Below are positions 54,121-64,000 of a DNA stretch of 64,000 bases, in pieces. Every line of letters begins with the position of its first letter. Position 1 is the first letter of the stretch. Source of the stretch: an uncultured Mailhella sp. (GTDB taxonomy: Bacteria > Desulfobacterota > Desulfovibrionia > Desulfovibrionales > Desulfovibrionaceae); assembly GCF_944324615.1 (NCBI RefSeq), contig NZ_CALUWY010000002.1:62001-126000 (forward strand). Reading direction: 5' to 3'. A program made the translations under genes and the position numbers. Under the pieces are notes generated by a model. The model saw only the letters and a program-made list of their open reading frames with translations. It was not told the origin of the DNA and made no database searches.

Positions 54121-54149
54121 TTGACTATATGCAGATAAGCGGATATATT
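54121..54149 (+). promoter_or_regulatory. sigma70 promoter of the sahR-like gene
   Basis: TTGACT (54121-54126) and TATATT (54144-54149) with the ideal 17-base spacing; the region is AT-rich. The start codon is 41 bases after the -10. Confidence 0.75.
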
Positions 54150-54170
54150 ACATCGAAAAATCTTGATATT

Positions 54171-54182
54171 TGTAACATTACA
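54171..54182 (+). promoter_or_regulatory. Palindrome downstream of the promoter, possible operator
   Basis: TGTAACATTACA has five-base arms (TGTAA/TTACA) with a CA centre and lies about 15-25 bases after the likely transcription start, eight bases before the ATG. A less symmetric ATCGA/TTGAT pair overlaps 54152-54167. Either could be bound by the encoded ArsR-type protein; I cannot say which. Confidence 0.35.
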
Positions 54183-54189
54183 GTAAGTT

Positions 54190-55131
54190 ATGAAAGCCCT
54201 CCGCTATCTCAAAGCCCTTTCGGATGAAACGCGCCTGCGCCTTGCGCTGGTGCTTTTTCATTACGAACTTTCCGTCAACGAACTGGTCTCGCTTTTAAAC
54301 ATGGGGCAGTCGCGCATTTCGCGTCACCTCAAGATTCTTACGGAAGCGGGGCTTCTTCAGTCGCGGCGCGACGGCCTGTGGGTGTTCTATTCCGCGGCCA
54401 CGGAAGGGGAGGGGCACGAATTTCTGAGCAGCGTCATTTCCTTCATGCAGGAGGACGATTCCTGCCGCACCGACCTCGACATGGCCTCCCGCATCATTGA
54501 GGAACGCGCCCTGAAGACAAGGCAGTTCTTCAACGAAATAGCCGACGACTGGGACGAAATGAACCGCGAAATTCTGGGGGATTTTTCCCTGCCCGACGTG
54601 ATCCTGCGCGCCGTGCCCGAGAACTGCGGCGTGGCCGCCGACCTCGGCTGCGGCACGGGCGAAGTGCTGGAACATCTGCGCGGAGCCTGCCGGGAGCTCA
54701 TCGGCGTGGACGATTCCCCCCGCATGCTGGAACTGGCGCGCCGCCGTTTCGGCGACAACATGAACGGCATTTCCCTGCGCATAGGCGAACTCGACTACCT
54801 GCCCCTGCGCGACGGAGAAGCCGACTTCATCTGCATCAATCTCGTGCTGCATCATCTTTCCCGGCCGTCCACATCGCTGGGAGAAATAGCGCGGGTTCTG
54901 CACCCCGGGGGCCTTGTGCTGGTCACGGACTTCGACCAGCATTCCCAGGAATCCATGCGCACCATGTACGGCGACCGCTGGCTCGGCTTTTCGCTGGACG
55001 AGCTTTCCGCCGCGCTTGTCAAAACCGGGCTGACCATTGTGGACTACCGCCGCCAGCCCGTGAAAAAGGATCTGGCACTGCACCTTATTCTGGCCCGCAA
55101 GAACGCCTCGAAGGCTTCTTCCGGGCTGTGA
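54190..55131 (+). CDS. SahR-like ArsR-family regulator with fused methyltransferase-fold domain
   Basis: A 313-residue protein. The N-terminal winged helix (residues 1-75: [42 protein letters not shown]) is ArsR-type; the C-terminal half has the SAM-binding fold ([33 protein letters not shown]). Proteins of this architecture next to ahcY, called SahR in Desulfovibrio and relatives, repress SAM-recycling genes and sense S-adenosylhomocysteine. Here it precedes ahcY by 37 bases in the same direction, so it probably controls itself and ahcY. No metal-binding cysteine pair is seen in the HTH domain. Confidence 0.85.
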   Translation: MKALRYLKALSDETRLRLALVLFHYELSVNELVSLLNMGQSRISRHLKILTEAGLLQSRRDGLWVFYSAATEGEGHEFLSSVISFMQEDDSCRTDLDMASRIIEERALKTRQFFNEIADDWDEMNREILGDFSLPDVILRAVPENCGVAADLGCGTGEVLEHLRGACRELIGVDDSPRMLELARRRFGDNMNGISLRIGELDYLPLRDGEADFICINLVLHHLSRPSTSLGEIARVLHPGGLVLVTDFDQHSQESMRTMYGDRWLGFSLDELSAALVKTGLTIVDYRRQPVKKDLALHLILARKNASKASSGL

Positions 55132-55168
55132 TTTTCAACCCTTTTTTTCAACCCTTCAGGGAGCCATC

Positions 55169-56593
<1,425 letters not shown>

Positions 56594-56638
56594 TACCCGG
56601 CTTTTCCCCGTATTCCAACAGGGGAAATGTTTCCAAAG

Positions 56639-56689
56639 GCAGGGCCATGAATGCAGGCGATGAAGAGTTGCCCGCATTCATGGCCCTGC
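56639..56689. terminator. 16-base perfect inverted repeat after ahcY
   Basis: Arms 56639-56654 and 56674-56689 pair perfectly with a nested GGC/GCC stem in the 19-base loop. It is more stable than typical terminators but lacks a T-run. A second hairpin (TTTCCCC/GGGGAAA, about 56604-56627) precedes it. The rest of the 56594-56955 gap holds no gene. Confidence 0.5.
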
Positions 56690-56955
56690 TGCATGGAAGA
56701 CTTCTTCTTTACCATGTCCTCTTTTTACTTTTAACCATACCTTCCGAGCAGGTCCGTCTCACCAAAACGCAAGGGGACACCAGCAATTGTGTCCGCCATG
56801 CCCTGTCCGTCAGAAAACCGGCGCAGGATGGACTGACTCTTTGTTGAAGATACCGCTCAGAAAAAGCGTTGTGGGCATTCCGCCCCCTTTTTCAAAGAGC
56901 GGCCCCGCACCGGGTATTTTCCCTGCCGCCACAGTCGGCAGCCGCCGCATACCCG

Positions 56956-58152
56956 TTATTTTTCGTCCTCACTTATGATTATTCTGGAAGACATATCAAA
57001 ATACAGCATCGGAACAACCGCCCAAAAAGACACTATCGCCATAATGATGTAAACCATGTTGATATTCCATATTGAAGCGATAAATCCGAACAACAACGGC
57101 GTGAAAATATTTATCATACCTCATACAAATGAATTTATGGAAAAAATTTTGTCGTACTTTCCTATATCCTGAAAAGGAACGGTGATAATGGCCTGAATGA
57201 CGGGAACAGTGCCTTTCGTTAACAGCCCGATGAAGAATGCAAAAAACATGATAACGGGCAGAGATGTTGAATAGACAATTAAAAATAAAAGTATGGCCAC
57301 CATACTCTCTGTAACGATAAATACGGTTTTTGGACCATACATATCCAGCAATCTCCCACAGGCCATCTTTCCCACAAAAGAACCGACCGTAAACCCAACG
57401 GCAAATGTTCCTACTATTTCGGGGGAAAATCCTTTGAAAAGTATGAGCATCGGTAAAAACGTAAATATTTTTTCATTCCCGAAGGTATTGAGAATACTTG
57501 CCGCCATGGAAAGAATAACGGACTTGTCCTATAATATTTTTAAAGAAGGTATGTCTGATCTGGCATGTACAAATCTGTCTTCGACAGTATCATCCTTTGA
57601 ATACACGAACAAAAAAACGGCAGAAATAATTCCTATGATTCCGAATAAAAAACTGACAAATTTCCATCCCGAAACATTAAAAAAGGTAAAGGCGGACATA
57701 TATCCGGCAAGTGCTATGAAAGGTATTCTTCCTATATCTCCTATGGCGGTAAAGTCACTCAATATTCTTCCCAACTTTTTTCTTTCCGTATGTACGGTCA
57801 GATAGGAAAAGCATATATTATGAAATAAGCTGTATCCGAACATGACGACCGTAAAGTTTACTCCTACAAAAAGAAAATCCGAATAGAAAAATACGGCTAC
57901 GAAACCGACTCCGCCTACGCCAATCAGCAGGGAGATGGTTCTCAAAGGGCTTAAATAACGAGACAGAAATATGGTTGCCAGGCCCGCAACGGTTCCCAGG
58001 GCGGTTCCGAAGGAAACTACCATACCTATTTCCTTTTCACCCAATCCATACGCCAGTGCTACGAACGTCAGAAGCACTGGTACGGCATCGAAAAAACCAT
58101 CGTTCATGCTATGATATATATTCAGAAGAGCATATTTCTTTTTAGGTAGCAT
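56956..58152 (-). pseudogene. MFS transporter gene with two in-frame stop codons
   Basis: Read straight through in one frame, this gives about 398 positions: start ATG 58152 (after AAGGCGG), TAG at 57529-57531, TGA at 57121-57123, and the final TAA at 56956-56958. Before, between and after the stops the text is continuous MFS-like membrane sequence (SMNDGFFDAVPVLLTF, KMACGRLLDMYGPKTVF, YIIMAIVSFWAVVPML), so the stops are secondary mutations. The AT-rich composition differs from its neighbours and suggests acquired DNA. Apart from recoding, it cannot make a full transporter. Selenocysteine use is unlikely: no hairpin follows the TGA. Confidence 0.85.
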
Positions 58153-58195
58153 AAGTCCGCCTTGGATTAACTTTCCTGCATAAACAAAAATGAAA

Positions 58196-58223
58196 AAGCC
58201 TGCGGACAAACATCCGCAGGCTT
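58196..58223 (-). terminator. Terminator of the ABC/LOG operon
   Basis: Eleven-base perfect arms (58196-58206 and 58213-58223) with a CAAACA loop; on the minus strand TTTTTCATTTTTG follows. Confidence 0.85.
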
Positions 58224-58250
58224 CGACATCCTACTTCAACGGCACAGGGC

Positions 58251-58874
58251 CTAGGCTTTTTCAGGCAGCCCCAGCACCGCACGGCAGAGGGCGGTTTCCA
58301 CTTCATCCAGCGAATCGACAAGCTGCAGCCCTTCCACATACGGAGGCCTGCACAGGCCGAACACTCTTTTGCCGAACTGCAGGGAAAGGGCTATTTCGGA
58401 AATGGTGCCGAGTCCGCCGCCCACGGCCACCACGGCCACGGCGGCGCGGGCGATGAGCGCGTTGCGCGCTATGCCTATGCCCGTGGACACGGGCACGGTG
58501 ACGTAGGCATTGCCCTTTCTCCAGTCATCTTCCGGCAGAAGACCCACGGAAATGCCGTGACCTTCCTTTACGCCGAGGCACACGGATTCCATGACGCCCT
58601 GGCGGCCGCCGCAGAGCACCGTCAGGCCGAGACCGGCAAGTCTGCGCCCCAGCTCACGGGCCGTGGCCCGTTCCTCATCGGAAGCCTCTCTCGGCCCGAT
58701 GACGGCGACAGGCGGACGCAGAGGCGTCCCGGATTCCTTCTGAAGCCAGCGCACGGCTTCCACTTCCGAAATTTCCCGACCCTCCACCAGGGAATCGTCG
58801 GGAACCCAGGTCATGGTTTCGGCATCCAGACGGTTCCTCCCGTCATGGAGCACACGCTCCGTCAAATACAACAT
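58251..58874 (-). CDS. LOG-family (TIGR00725-type) Rossmann protein
   Basis: A 207-residue protein. A short N-terminal extension is followed by VAVIGPREASDEERATARELGRRLA, LTVLCGGRQGVMESV and VAVGGGLGTISEIALSL, the nucleotide-phosphate loop pattern of LOG/DprA-like folds (a variant of PGGxGTxxE). TIGR00725 proteins have no defined reaction. ATG 58874 follows AAGGAGCC, nine bases after the upstream permease stop, so it is the last gene of the ABC operon. Its role in that uptake system is unknown. Confidence 0.8.
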   Translation of the reverse strand: MLYLTERVLHDGRNRLDAETMTWVPDDSLVEGREISEVEAVRWLQKESGTPLRPPVAVIGPREASDEERATARELGRRLAGLGLTVLCGGRQGVMESVCLGVKEGHGISVGLLPEDDWRKGNAYVTVPVSTGIGIARNALIARAAVAVVAVGGGLGTISEIALSLQFGKRVFGLCRPPYVEGLQLVDSLDEVETALCRAVLGLPEKA

Positions 58875-58883
58875 AATGGCTCC

Positions 58884-59714
58884 TTATGCTCTCTTCAGGC
58901 GCTGTTCCCTGCGCATGGCAATGACTTCCGCAACGCCCATGATCATGCTGCATGCTCCGAGCAGCACCAGCGAAATGGCGGCGGCCTGTGAAAAATTGGT
59001 GCCGGTATCGGAAATGCTGCTGTAGAGAAGCAGCGGCAGGATGTTCACCTGGGAACCCACCAGCGCAAGGGCCGTGCCGTAGGCGCCGAAGGCCACGGCG
59101 GCCACAAGGCAGAACGACACGCCTATGGTGGGCATGAGTTCCGGCAGAAGCACGTCGAAAAAGGCTCTCAGTCTGGTTGCGCCCATGGAATTGGCCGCCA
59201 CGAGAAGACTGCGGTCGAAGTTGGTCAGCGCAGGAAGAAGGAGCAGCACGACGCGGGGAATGAGGTAGTAGCAGTAGGCAAGGGCCAGGCCCACGGGGCT
59301 GTACACAAGGCCCGCCACCCAGTCGGGAGAAACGCCCACCTCGGCAAGCAGCAGCGTGATGAAGCCCGCTCTGCCGAAGCAGAGGATGAAGCCGTACGCA
59401 ACGATGAGGCCGGAAAACGTCAGAGGCAGGGAAATACAGAACATGGCGAAGAGCCGGGCCTTTTCCTTCATGGTGGAAAGGCGCAGCGCCACAGGCACCC
59501 CCACGAGCACGGAAAGCGCGCCTGCGGTCAGCGCAAGCAGGGTGCTCCCCTTGAGCCCCTTGAGGAACAGCGGGTCGCTCCACAGGCTGAAGAATGCTTC
59601 CCCTTTGTCGAGAAAGGGTTCCACCAGCACGCTGCCGAGAGGCACCAGAAAGAACATGACCAGCACGGCGAAGGCAGGCAGAGCCAGCAGCAATATCTTG
59701 ATCGTCTTATTCAT
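58884..59714 (-). CDS. ABC transporter inner-membrane permease (first component)
   Basis: A 276-residue permease of the binding-protein-dependent type with six helices. The EAA-like loop reads AANSMGATRLRAFFDVLLPELMP, the signature contact to the ATPase. It pairs with the permease at 61947. The substrate class resembles iron/phosphonate/polyamine-type importers (PotBC/PhnUV/AfuB relatives), not resolved further. Confidence 0.85.
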   Translation of the reverse strand: MNKTIKILLLALPAFAVLVMFFLVPLGSVLVEPFLDKGEAFFSLWSDPLFLKGLKGSTLLALTAGALSVLVGVPVALRLSTMKEKARLFAMFCISLPLTFSGLIVAYGFILCFGRAGFITLLLAEVGVSPDWVAGLVYSPVGLALAYCYYLIPRVVLLLLPALTNFDRSLLVAANSMGATRLRAFFDVLLPELMPTIGVSFCLVAAVAFGAYGTALALVGSQVNILPLLLYSSISDTGTNFSQAAAISLVLLGACSMIMGVAEVIAMRREQRLKRA

Positions 59715-59776
59715 AATTCACCTGCCCGGACCCGCCCCGGGATTTCCCGGAGCGGGCGGAGGGTTATGGACTCTTG

Positions 59777-60859
59777 TTATTTGCCGAGAATGAGCTTGGT
59801 CCAGTTCTCGTCGATGAAGCTCTTCTGCGCCGAGGCCTTCACGATATCCAGAGGCTGCACCTGAGGAGCGTCGGGCATGTAGGCGCGCATCTTTTCAGGA
59901 ATCTTCACGGTGGGCACGGAAGGACGGACGAAACCGTCCACGAACACGGCCTGTCCGGCGTCGGACATGACCCAGTTCAGCCAGAGCTTGCCGGCGTTGG
60001 GGTTGGGGCCGTTCTTGACGAGGCTCATGGCGTAGGGAGCGGCCACGCTGGCTTCCCTGGGAATGACCACCACGCAGTCGTCGCCCATGCCGTCGATGAG
60101 CTTGGCCTTCAGGCCGTCGCCTTCATAGGCGATCCAGATGGGGATTTCGCCCTTGATGAACTTGGCATAGGGCGTGGTGCCTTCGGTACGCAGCACGTTG
60201 CCGTTCTTGTGCAGCTTGGCGAGGTATTCGATGCCGGGAAGCACGTTGTCCACGCTGCCGCCGTTGCCGTAGGCCGCGCCGAAGGTGAGCACCTGGCCCT
60301 GACCGGTGGAACGCGGGTCAAGGTAGACGATGCTGTTCTTGTATTCGGGCTTGAGCAGATCTTCCCACGACTGGGGAACGTTCTCCACCAGCTTCTTGTT
60401 TACGAGAAAAGCCACCACGAGCTGATGCACGATGAACCATTCGCCGTTGGCGTCACGATAGGCTTCGGGAAGCTTGTCGAAATTGACGGGCTTGTAGCCT
60501 TCCAGCACCTTCTTGGCCTTGGCGTCGATGGCGGAGGCGGCGAAATAGTAGGCCGTGTCGGCCTGAGGACGACGGCGCGTCTTGTCGAGGGCAACGACGG
60601 TGGCGCCGGAACCGATGTCGTTGTACACAAGTTCCACGCCCTTGTAACGTTCCTGGAACGCCTTGAACTCATTGGCCCAGTTGGCCCACGTCGGCCCGGT
60701 ATCGAAGGAGACCACCATGCCTTCCTTCAGCGCTTCCTCATAAAGCTGGCGCTCGCCGGGGTACAGCTCGGGGCCTTCAAAGGCCGCCGCCACGGAAGGA
60801 ACGGTCAGAGCGGCGGCTATAACCATACCTTTAAGAAAACCGGACATCTGTTTCATCAT
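59777..60859 (-). CDS. Periplasmic substrate-binding protein of the ABC operon
   Basis: A 360-residue extracellular solute-binding protein of family 1 (PotD/AfuA-like). A signal peptide (about residues 1-26, FLKGMVIAAALTVPSVAAA) precedes GERQLYEEALKEGMVVSFDTG. The central part has VYNDIGSGATVVALDK and IAYEGDGLKAKLID. I chose ATG 60859 (after GAGGAG) over an upstream in-frame start. No ligand residues identify metal, phosphonate or polyamine with certainty. Confidence 0.82.
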   Translation of the reverse strand: MMKQMSGFLKGMVIAAALTVPSVAAAFEGPELYPGERQLYEEALKEGMVVSFDTGPTWANWANEFKAFQERYKGVELVYNDIGSGATVVALDKTRRRPQADTAYYFAASAIDAKAKKVLEGYKPVNFDKLPEAYRDANGEWFIVHQLVVAFLVNKKLVENVPQSWEDLLKPEYKNSIVYLDPRSTGQGQVLTFGAAYGNGGSVDNVLPGIEYLAKLHKNGNVLRTEGTTPYAKFIKGEIPIWIAYEGDGLKAKLIDGMGDDCVVVIPREASVAAPYAMSLVKNGPNPNAGKLWLNWVMSDAGQAVFVDGFVRPSVPTVKIPEKMRAYMPDAPQVQPLDIVKASAQKSFIDENWTKLILGK

Positions 60860-60896
60860 GCTCTCCTCTATGGGAAGTGCCGCATAAACGGCGTTT

Positions 60897-61928
60897 TCAG
60901 GCTTCTTCAAAGGGCAGAAGCTGCACGGCCTCGGGAGCTATGCCCACTCTGGTGAAAGAGCGCCTCCGCGCCGTTTCGCCCTGAATGCCGCTGTCGCCCA
61001 CGGAAAAGATGTAGCGGCGCACGGCGCCCAGGAAGGAATCGTTGGAAATGACGCCGTCGAAGACGTTGACCGTCTGCTCGGGGTCGGGCATCACCCTTTC
61101 GGGACGCACGAGCACCGTCACCTTGTCGCCGCTCTTGTAGGGCGCGCAGGTGCAGCGCAGTTCCCCGAAGGGCACGCGCACGGTATCGGCATCCACCACC
61201 ACGCCGTCCCAGAGGTTGGCGTGTCCCACGAAGGCCGCCACACGGCGGTTCACCGGGGCGTCGTAAAGCTGCTGCGGCGTGGCGATCTGAATAAGCCGCC
61301 CCTGATGCATGAGGGCGACCTTGTCCGCCATGGAAAGGGCTTCTTCCTGGTCGTGGGTCACATGCAGGGCGGTAATGCCCTGTTCCTTCTGAAGGCGGCG
61401 TATTTCCCGGCGCAGTTCCACGCGCAGACTGGCGTCGAGCGCGGAAAGAGGTTCGTCGAGCAGAAGCACGTCGGGGTTGAAGCCCAGTGCGCGGGCCAGA
61501 GCCACGCGCTGCTGCTGCCCGCCCGACATGGAACTCGGAAGCCTGTCGGCAAAAGCCGCAAGCCCCACGCGCTCCAGCATGTCCAGCGCCTTGCGCCTGC
61601 GTTCCGCAGGCGGCACCTTGCGGATCTTCAGAGGATAGGCCACGTTTTCCGCGCACGTCATGAGAGGAAAGAGCGCATAGGACTGGAACACCATGCCCAC
61701 ATTGCGCAGTCTTGCCGGAACCCCGCAGACATCCCGTCCGTTGATGAGTATCCTGCCGCTGTTCGCCTGCTCGAACCCCGCCACCAGCTTGAGCATGGTG
61801 GTCTTGCCGGAGCCGCTGGAGCCGATGACGGCCACAAGCTCCCCGTCCTCGGCGGAAATGTTGACATCATGAACGCCGATTCCCGACGACGGATACACAA
61901 AGGAGCAATTTTCAATCACGATGCTCAT
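60897..61928 (-). CDS. ABC transporter ATP-binding protein
   Basis: A 343-residue ATPase. Walker A GSSGSGKTT, signature SMSGGQQQRVALARAL, Walker B VLLLDEPLSALD and the H-loop VTHDQEEALSMAD are complete; the last 110 residues are a TOBE-like domain that may sense substrate or regulators. It energises the permease pair 58884/61947 and lies between one permease and the binding protein. Confidence 0.95.
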   Translation of the reverse strand: MSIVIENCSFVYPSSGIGVHDVNISAEDGELVAVIGSSGSGKTTMLKLVAGFEQANSGRILINGRDVCGVPARLRNVGMVFQSYALFPLMTCAENVAYPLKIRKVPPAERRRKALDMLERVGLAAFADRLPSSMSGGQQQRVALARALGFNPDVLLLDEPLSALDASLRVELRREIRRLQKEQGITALHVTHDQEEALSMADKVALMHQGRLIQIATPQQLYDAPVNRRVAAFVGHANLWDGVVVDADTVRVPFGELRCTCAPYKSGDKVTVLVRPERVMPDPEQTVNVFDGVISNDSFLGAVRRYIFSVGDSGIQGETARRRSFTRVGIAPEAVQLLPFEEA

Positions 61929-61946
61929 AAGCTTTCTGCGTGCCTC

Positions 61947-62720
61947 TTAGTGTTTCTTGGATTTGGAGGCCGAACGGGCCGTCAGCGCGCTTCCGGCCGC
62001 ACTGGCGCATGCCAGAAGCAGCAGGACCATGGTGGTGGAGCAGGCGAAGCCGGTGGCTCCATAGAAGGACTGCAACAGCACCACGGGGTAGGTGCGGTTC
62101 AAAAATCCGGCGATGAGATTGGTGATCTGGAATTCCCCGATGGAAATGGCCGAAACCACCACCAGGCCGGAAAATATGCTGTGCTGAAGTGAGGGAAGGA
62201 TGATATGGAAGAATCTCTGGCCGAAGGAAGCGCCCAGAGATTCCGCCGCAAGTTCAAGCCTGTCCAGATGCAGGTGTCGTATGTCCGCCACCAGCGTCTG
62301 GAACATGTAGGGCAGCGTGGAGACCACATGCGCCGCAATGATGAGCCAGGTGGCCCCCAGGAAGGGCATGGCGTCCGTGGAGAAGATGAGGATGTAGCCG
62401 AAGGCGAGCACGGCCGGGGGGGCGGCAATGGGCATGATGGCCAGAAAACGTCCCGTAAGTCCGGCAATCTTCCCCATGCTGCGGGTGAGGGCATAGGCCA
62501 GCGGCACGGCCAGGGCCGTGACGATGACGCAGGTGGATACGGCCACTTCCAGGCTGACGACGAAGGCCCGCCGGAAGCTCGGGTCGTTCCATACATCCAG
62601 ATACCAGCGCAGGGTGAAACCGGTGGGCAGAAACGTGTTCGTCCAGGTTTCACCGAACGAGCCTATCAGCAGCAGGGCGATAGGCAGAAAAATGTACACA
62701 AGATAAGCGATGACGAGCAT
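61947..62720 (-). CDS. ABC transporter inner-membrane permease (second component)
   Basis: A 257-residue permease with about six helices. LAAESLGASFGQRFFHIILPSLQ is the ATPase-contact loop. It starts with a membrane segment at once (ATG 62720 after AGAGGAACC), which is usual for this permease type. It is the first gene of the operon; the order is permease, ATPase, binding protein, permease, LOG protein. Confidence 0.85.
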   Translation of the reverse strand: MLVIAYLVYIFLPIALLLIGSFGETWTNTFLPTGFTLRWYLDVWNDPSFRRAFVVSLEVAVSTCVIVTALAVPLAYALTRSMGKIAGLTGRFLAIMPIAAPPAVLAFGYILIFSTDAMPFLGATWLIIAAHVVSTLPYMFQTLVADIRHLHLDRLELAAESLGASFGQRFFHIILPSLQHSIFSGLVVVSAISIGEFQITNLIAGFLNRTYPVVLLQSFYGATGFACSTTMVLLLLACASAAGSALTARSASKSKKH

Positions 62721-63173
62721 GGTTCCTCTTTGTCGGAATCATTTCTTCCGGCAGTCTGTACTCCTACGGGCTATGAAGCAATCAACCTAACCTGCCTTTA
62801 TGACGGTTAGATTACGCAGGGATGCCGCTTTTAATCAACCTAAAAAAATAATGGTCGTACCTGTTTTTGCGTGCCACCCTGCCGGAAAAAACAGGACAAA
62901 AAAAGGCAAGAAAGCAGTTTTTTCCTTTTCTGTCAACAAGTTGAAACATTTCTGAACCATCCTGCCCCTCTTCGGAAGGCCCGGATTCCGCGGCTTTTTC
63001 AGACAAAAAATTTTTTGCCCGAAAGTACGCGTTAGCAGAGAGGCAGCCCGTTCCGCCGGGCATGGCGGCACGCCGCCTCAGGCAGAGCGCCGCCCCGGAT
63101 CCTGCCCTCCGCCCCCTTCCTTAAAAAAGCATGCTGCAGAAGGCCGGGCGGCGGACAGGCGCAGAAAAGGCGC
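62721..63173. promoter_or_regulatory. 453-base control region of the ABC operon
   Basis: The 11-base direct repeat AATCAACCTAA occurs at 62780-62790 and 62833-62843 (53 bases, about five turns apart). CTAACC (62787-62792) and GGTTAG (62815-62820) form an inverted pair between them. A candidate minus-strand promoter is TTGACA (62931-62936) with TTTCTT (62908-62913), 17 bases apart, giving a leader of roughly 180 bases. No gene is seen. Confidence 0.45.
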
Positions 63174-64000
63174 TCAGAACTCCGTGTAGCTTCCGCCGGT
63201 GAAGGGCATGCGCAGCGAGGGAAGCGTGCGCTCCAGCAGCACGCCGTCGCGGTGCGGGGTATCGTAGCCGTAGGTGGCCTGTATGCCGAGATAAACGAAA
63301 TGCACGGCCCGGTCCACGGCCACGGGCAGGGAATCGCCCTGCAGCAGGCTCCCGGTGAGCACGCTTGCAAACGCATCGCCCGTGCCGGGATAGAAGGCGT
63401 TCATGTGCGGCACCTCCACCTGCCAGAAACGGCGGCCGTCATAGGCCACGGTGGCCGTATTCCCGGGGCGGGCGGCGGGAGCGCTCGTGATGACCACGGC
63501 CGAAGGCCCCATGGCCGCAAGGGCCCGGAGCTGATCGCGCAGTCCCTCGCGGCTGATGTCGGGCCGGTACGTTTCCCCCAGAAGGAAGGCCGCTTCCGTG
63601 AGATTGGGGGTGATGATGTCGGCCTGCCCCACAAGACGGCTCATGGCCTCCACCATTTCCGGCGTCTGCGTCGGATCCAGCGTGCCGTTGTCGCCGAGCA
63701 CGGGATCCACCACGGCTATGCCTCCCGGCGCGCGGAATTCCCGGATGCAGCGGCCCGCAAGCCACGACTGGTCGGGGCTGCCCAGAAAACCGGAATAGAC
63801 CGCGTCGAACATGAGGCCCATGCGCGCCCAGTGGTCCATGATGGGGCCCATCTGCGCGGTGAGGTCGAGAAAGGTGAAATCGTCCACGCCCGAAGTCTGG
63901 GAGGACAGCACCGCCGTGGGCAGGGGGCAGACCTGTATGCCCATGGTGGCGAGAATGGGAATGGCTACGGTGAGAGAGGCACGGCCGAACCCCGAAAGGT
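63174..64000 (-). CDS. Pyridoxal/pyridoxamine kinase, 5' truncated by window
   Basis: Open to the window edge. The frame continues upstream of the internal ATG at 63944 with SGFGRASLTVAIPILATMG, the normal N-terminal ribokinase-fold strand of PdxY/PdxK enzymes, so the start lies beyond 64000. Visible motifs are QVCPLPTAVLSSQTSG, VDPVLGDNG, ITPNLTEAAFLLG and the catalytic YPGTGDAFASVLTG. The enzyme phosphorylates vitamin B6 vitamers. It may be co-directional with, but is separated by 450 bases from, the ABC operon. Confidence 0.88.
   Translation of the reverse strand, partial: LSGFGRASLTVAIPILATMGIQVCPLPTAVLSSQTSGVDDFTFLDLTAQMGPIMDHWARMGLMFDAVYSGFLGSPDQSWLAGRCIREFRAPGGIAVVDPVLGDNGTLDPTQTPEMVEAMSRLVGQADIITPNLTEAAFLLGETYRPDISREGLRDQLRALAAMGPSAVVITSAPAARPGNTATVAYDGRRFWQVEVPHMNAFYPGTGDAFASVLTGSLLQGDSLPVAVDRAVHFVYLGIQATYGYDTPHRDGVLLERTLPSLRMPFTGGSYTEF

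Noticed and set aside
56956..58152. Selenocysteine at the in-frame TGA of the MFS gene, suggested by the presence of selB
   Set aside because: No hairpin with a short apical loop follows the TGA within the usual distance, and a second stop (TAG) lies upstream.
63174..63944. ATG at 63944 as the start of the pyridoxal kinase
   Set aside because: The reading frame continues upstream with the conserved N-terminal strand, so the true start is outside the window.

Overview
The window reads as a G+C-rich chromosome segment of an anaerobic, Gram-negative, Desulfovibrio-type bacterium (family Desulfovibrionaceae or a close gut relative). This is inference from gene content: the non-mevalonate isoprenoid genes ispG, ispA and dxs, a selenocysteine elongation factor (SelB), the [NiFe]-hydrogenase maturation factor HypF, an AprA-like flavoprotein, TAXI-type TRAP uptake, and a SahR-like ArsR/methyltransferase regulator beside ahcY. 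No rRNA operon, CRISPR array or intact insertion sequence was seen.

Region by region. (1) 1-13 kb, + strand: a tightly packed housekeeping run (RarD-like exporter, ispG, proS, xseA, M23 peptidase, xseB, ispA, dxs, anchored nuclease), then an ACT-domain protein paired with a UPF0210 protein, closed by a strong terminator at 13038-13071. (2) 13.1-22.1 kb, mostly - strand: MFS transporter, GltD-like Fe-S/flavin oxidoreductase, AprA-like flavoprotein, fused TRAP permease and TAXI binding protein, with a divergent LysR regulator. It looks like one uptake-plus-redox unit of unknown substrate. (3) 22.2-33.3 kb, - strand: a ten-gene sugar-nucleotide and glycosyltransferase cluster (manC, manB, gmd, cupin, SDR, five glycosyltransferases) with no export gene. 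(4) 33.9-37.9 kb: a PanE-family reductase, then an AT-rich accessory patch with a small membrane protein, an XRE regulator broken by one extra A, a truncated P4-type integrase, short direct repeats and tRNA-Leu(UAA). This is probably the scar of an integrated element. (5) 38-55 kb: pgpA, ruvX, mltG, a tiny membrane ORF, zinc-ribbon/Yip1 protein, exonuclease, selB, ffh, rpsP, MATE pump, HU, an RlmM-like methyltransferase, acyl-CoA ligase and hypF. (6) 54.1-56.6 kb: sahR-like regulator and ahcY, with a good promoter. (7) 56.9-58.2 kb: an AT-rich MFS gene interrupted by two in-frame stops. (8) 58.2-64 kb, - strand: an ABC uptake operon (two permeases, ATPase, binding protein) ending with a LOG-family protein, and a pyridoxal kinase that runs off the window.

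The least explained parts are the TAXI-TRAP/AprA-like/GltD-like cluster, which I read as substrate import feeding a dedicated soluble flavin redox couple, and the degraded element at tRNA-Leu. Boundaries of regulatory sites were read by eye and have not been tested computationally.
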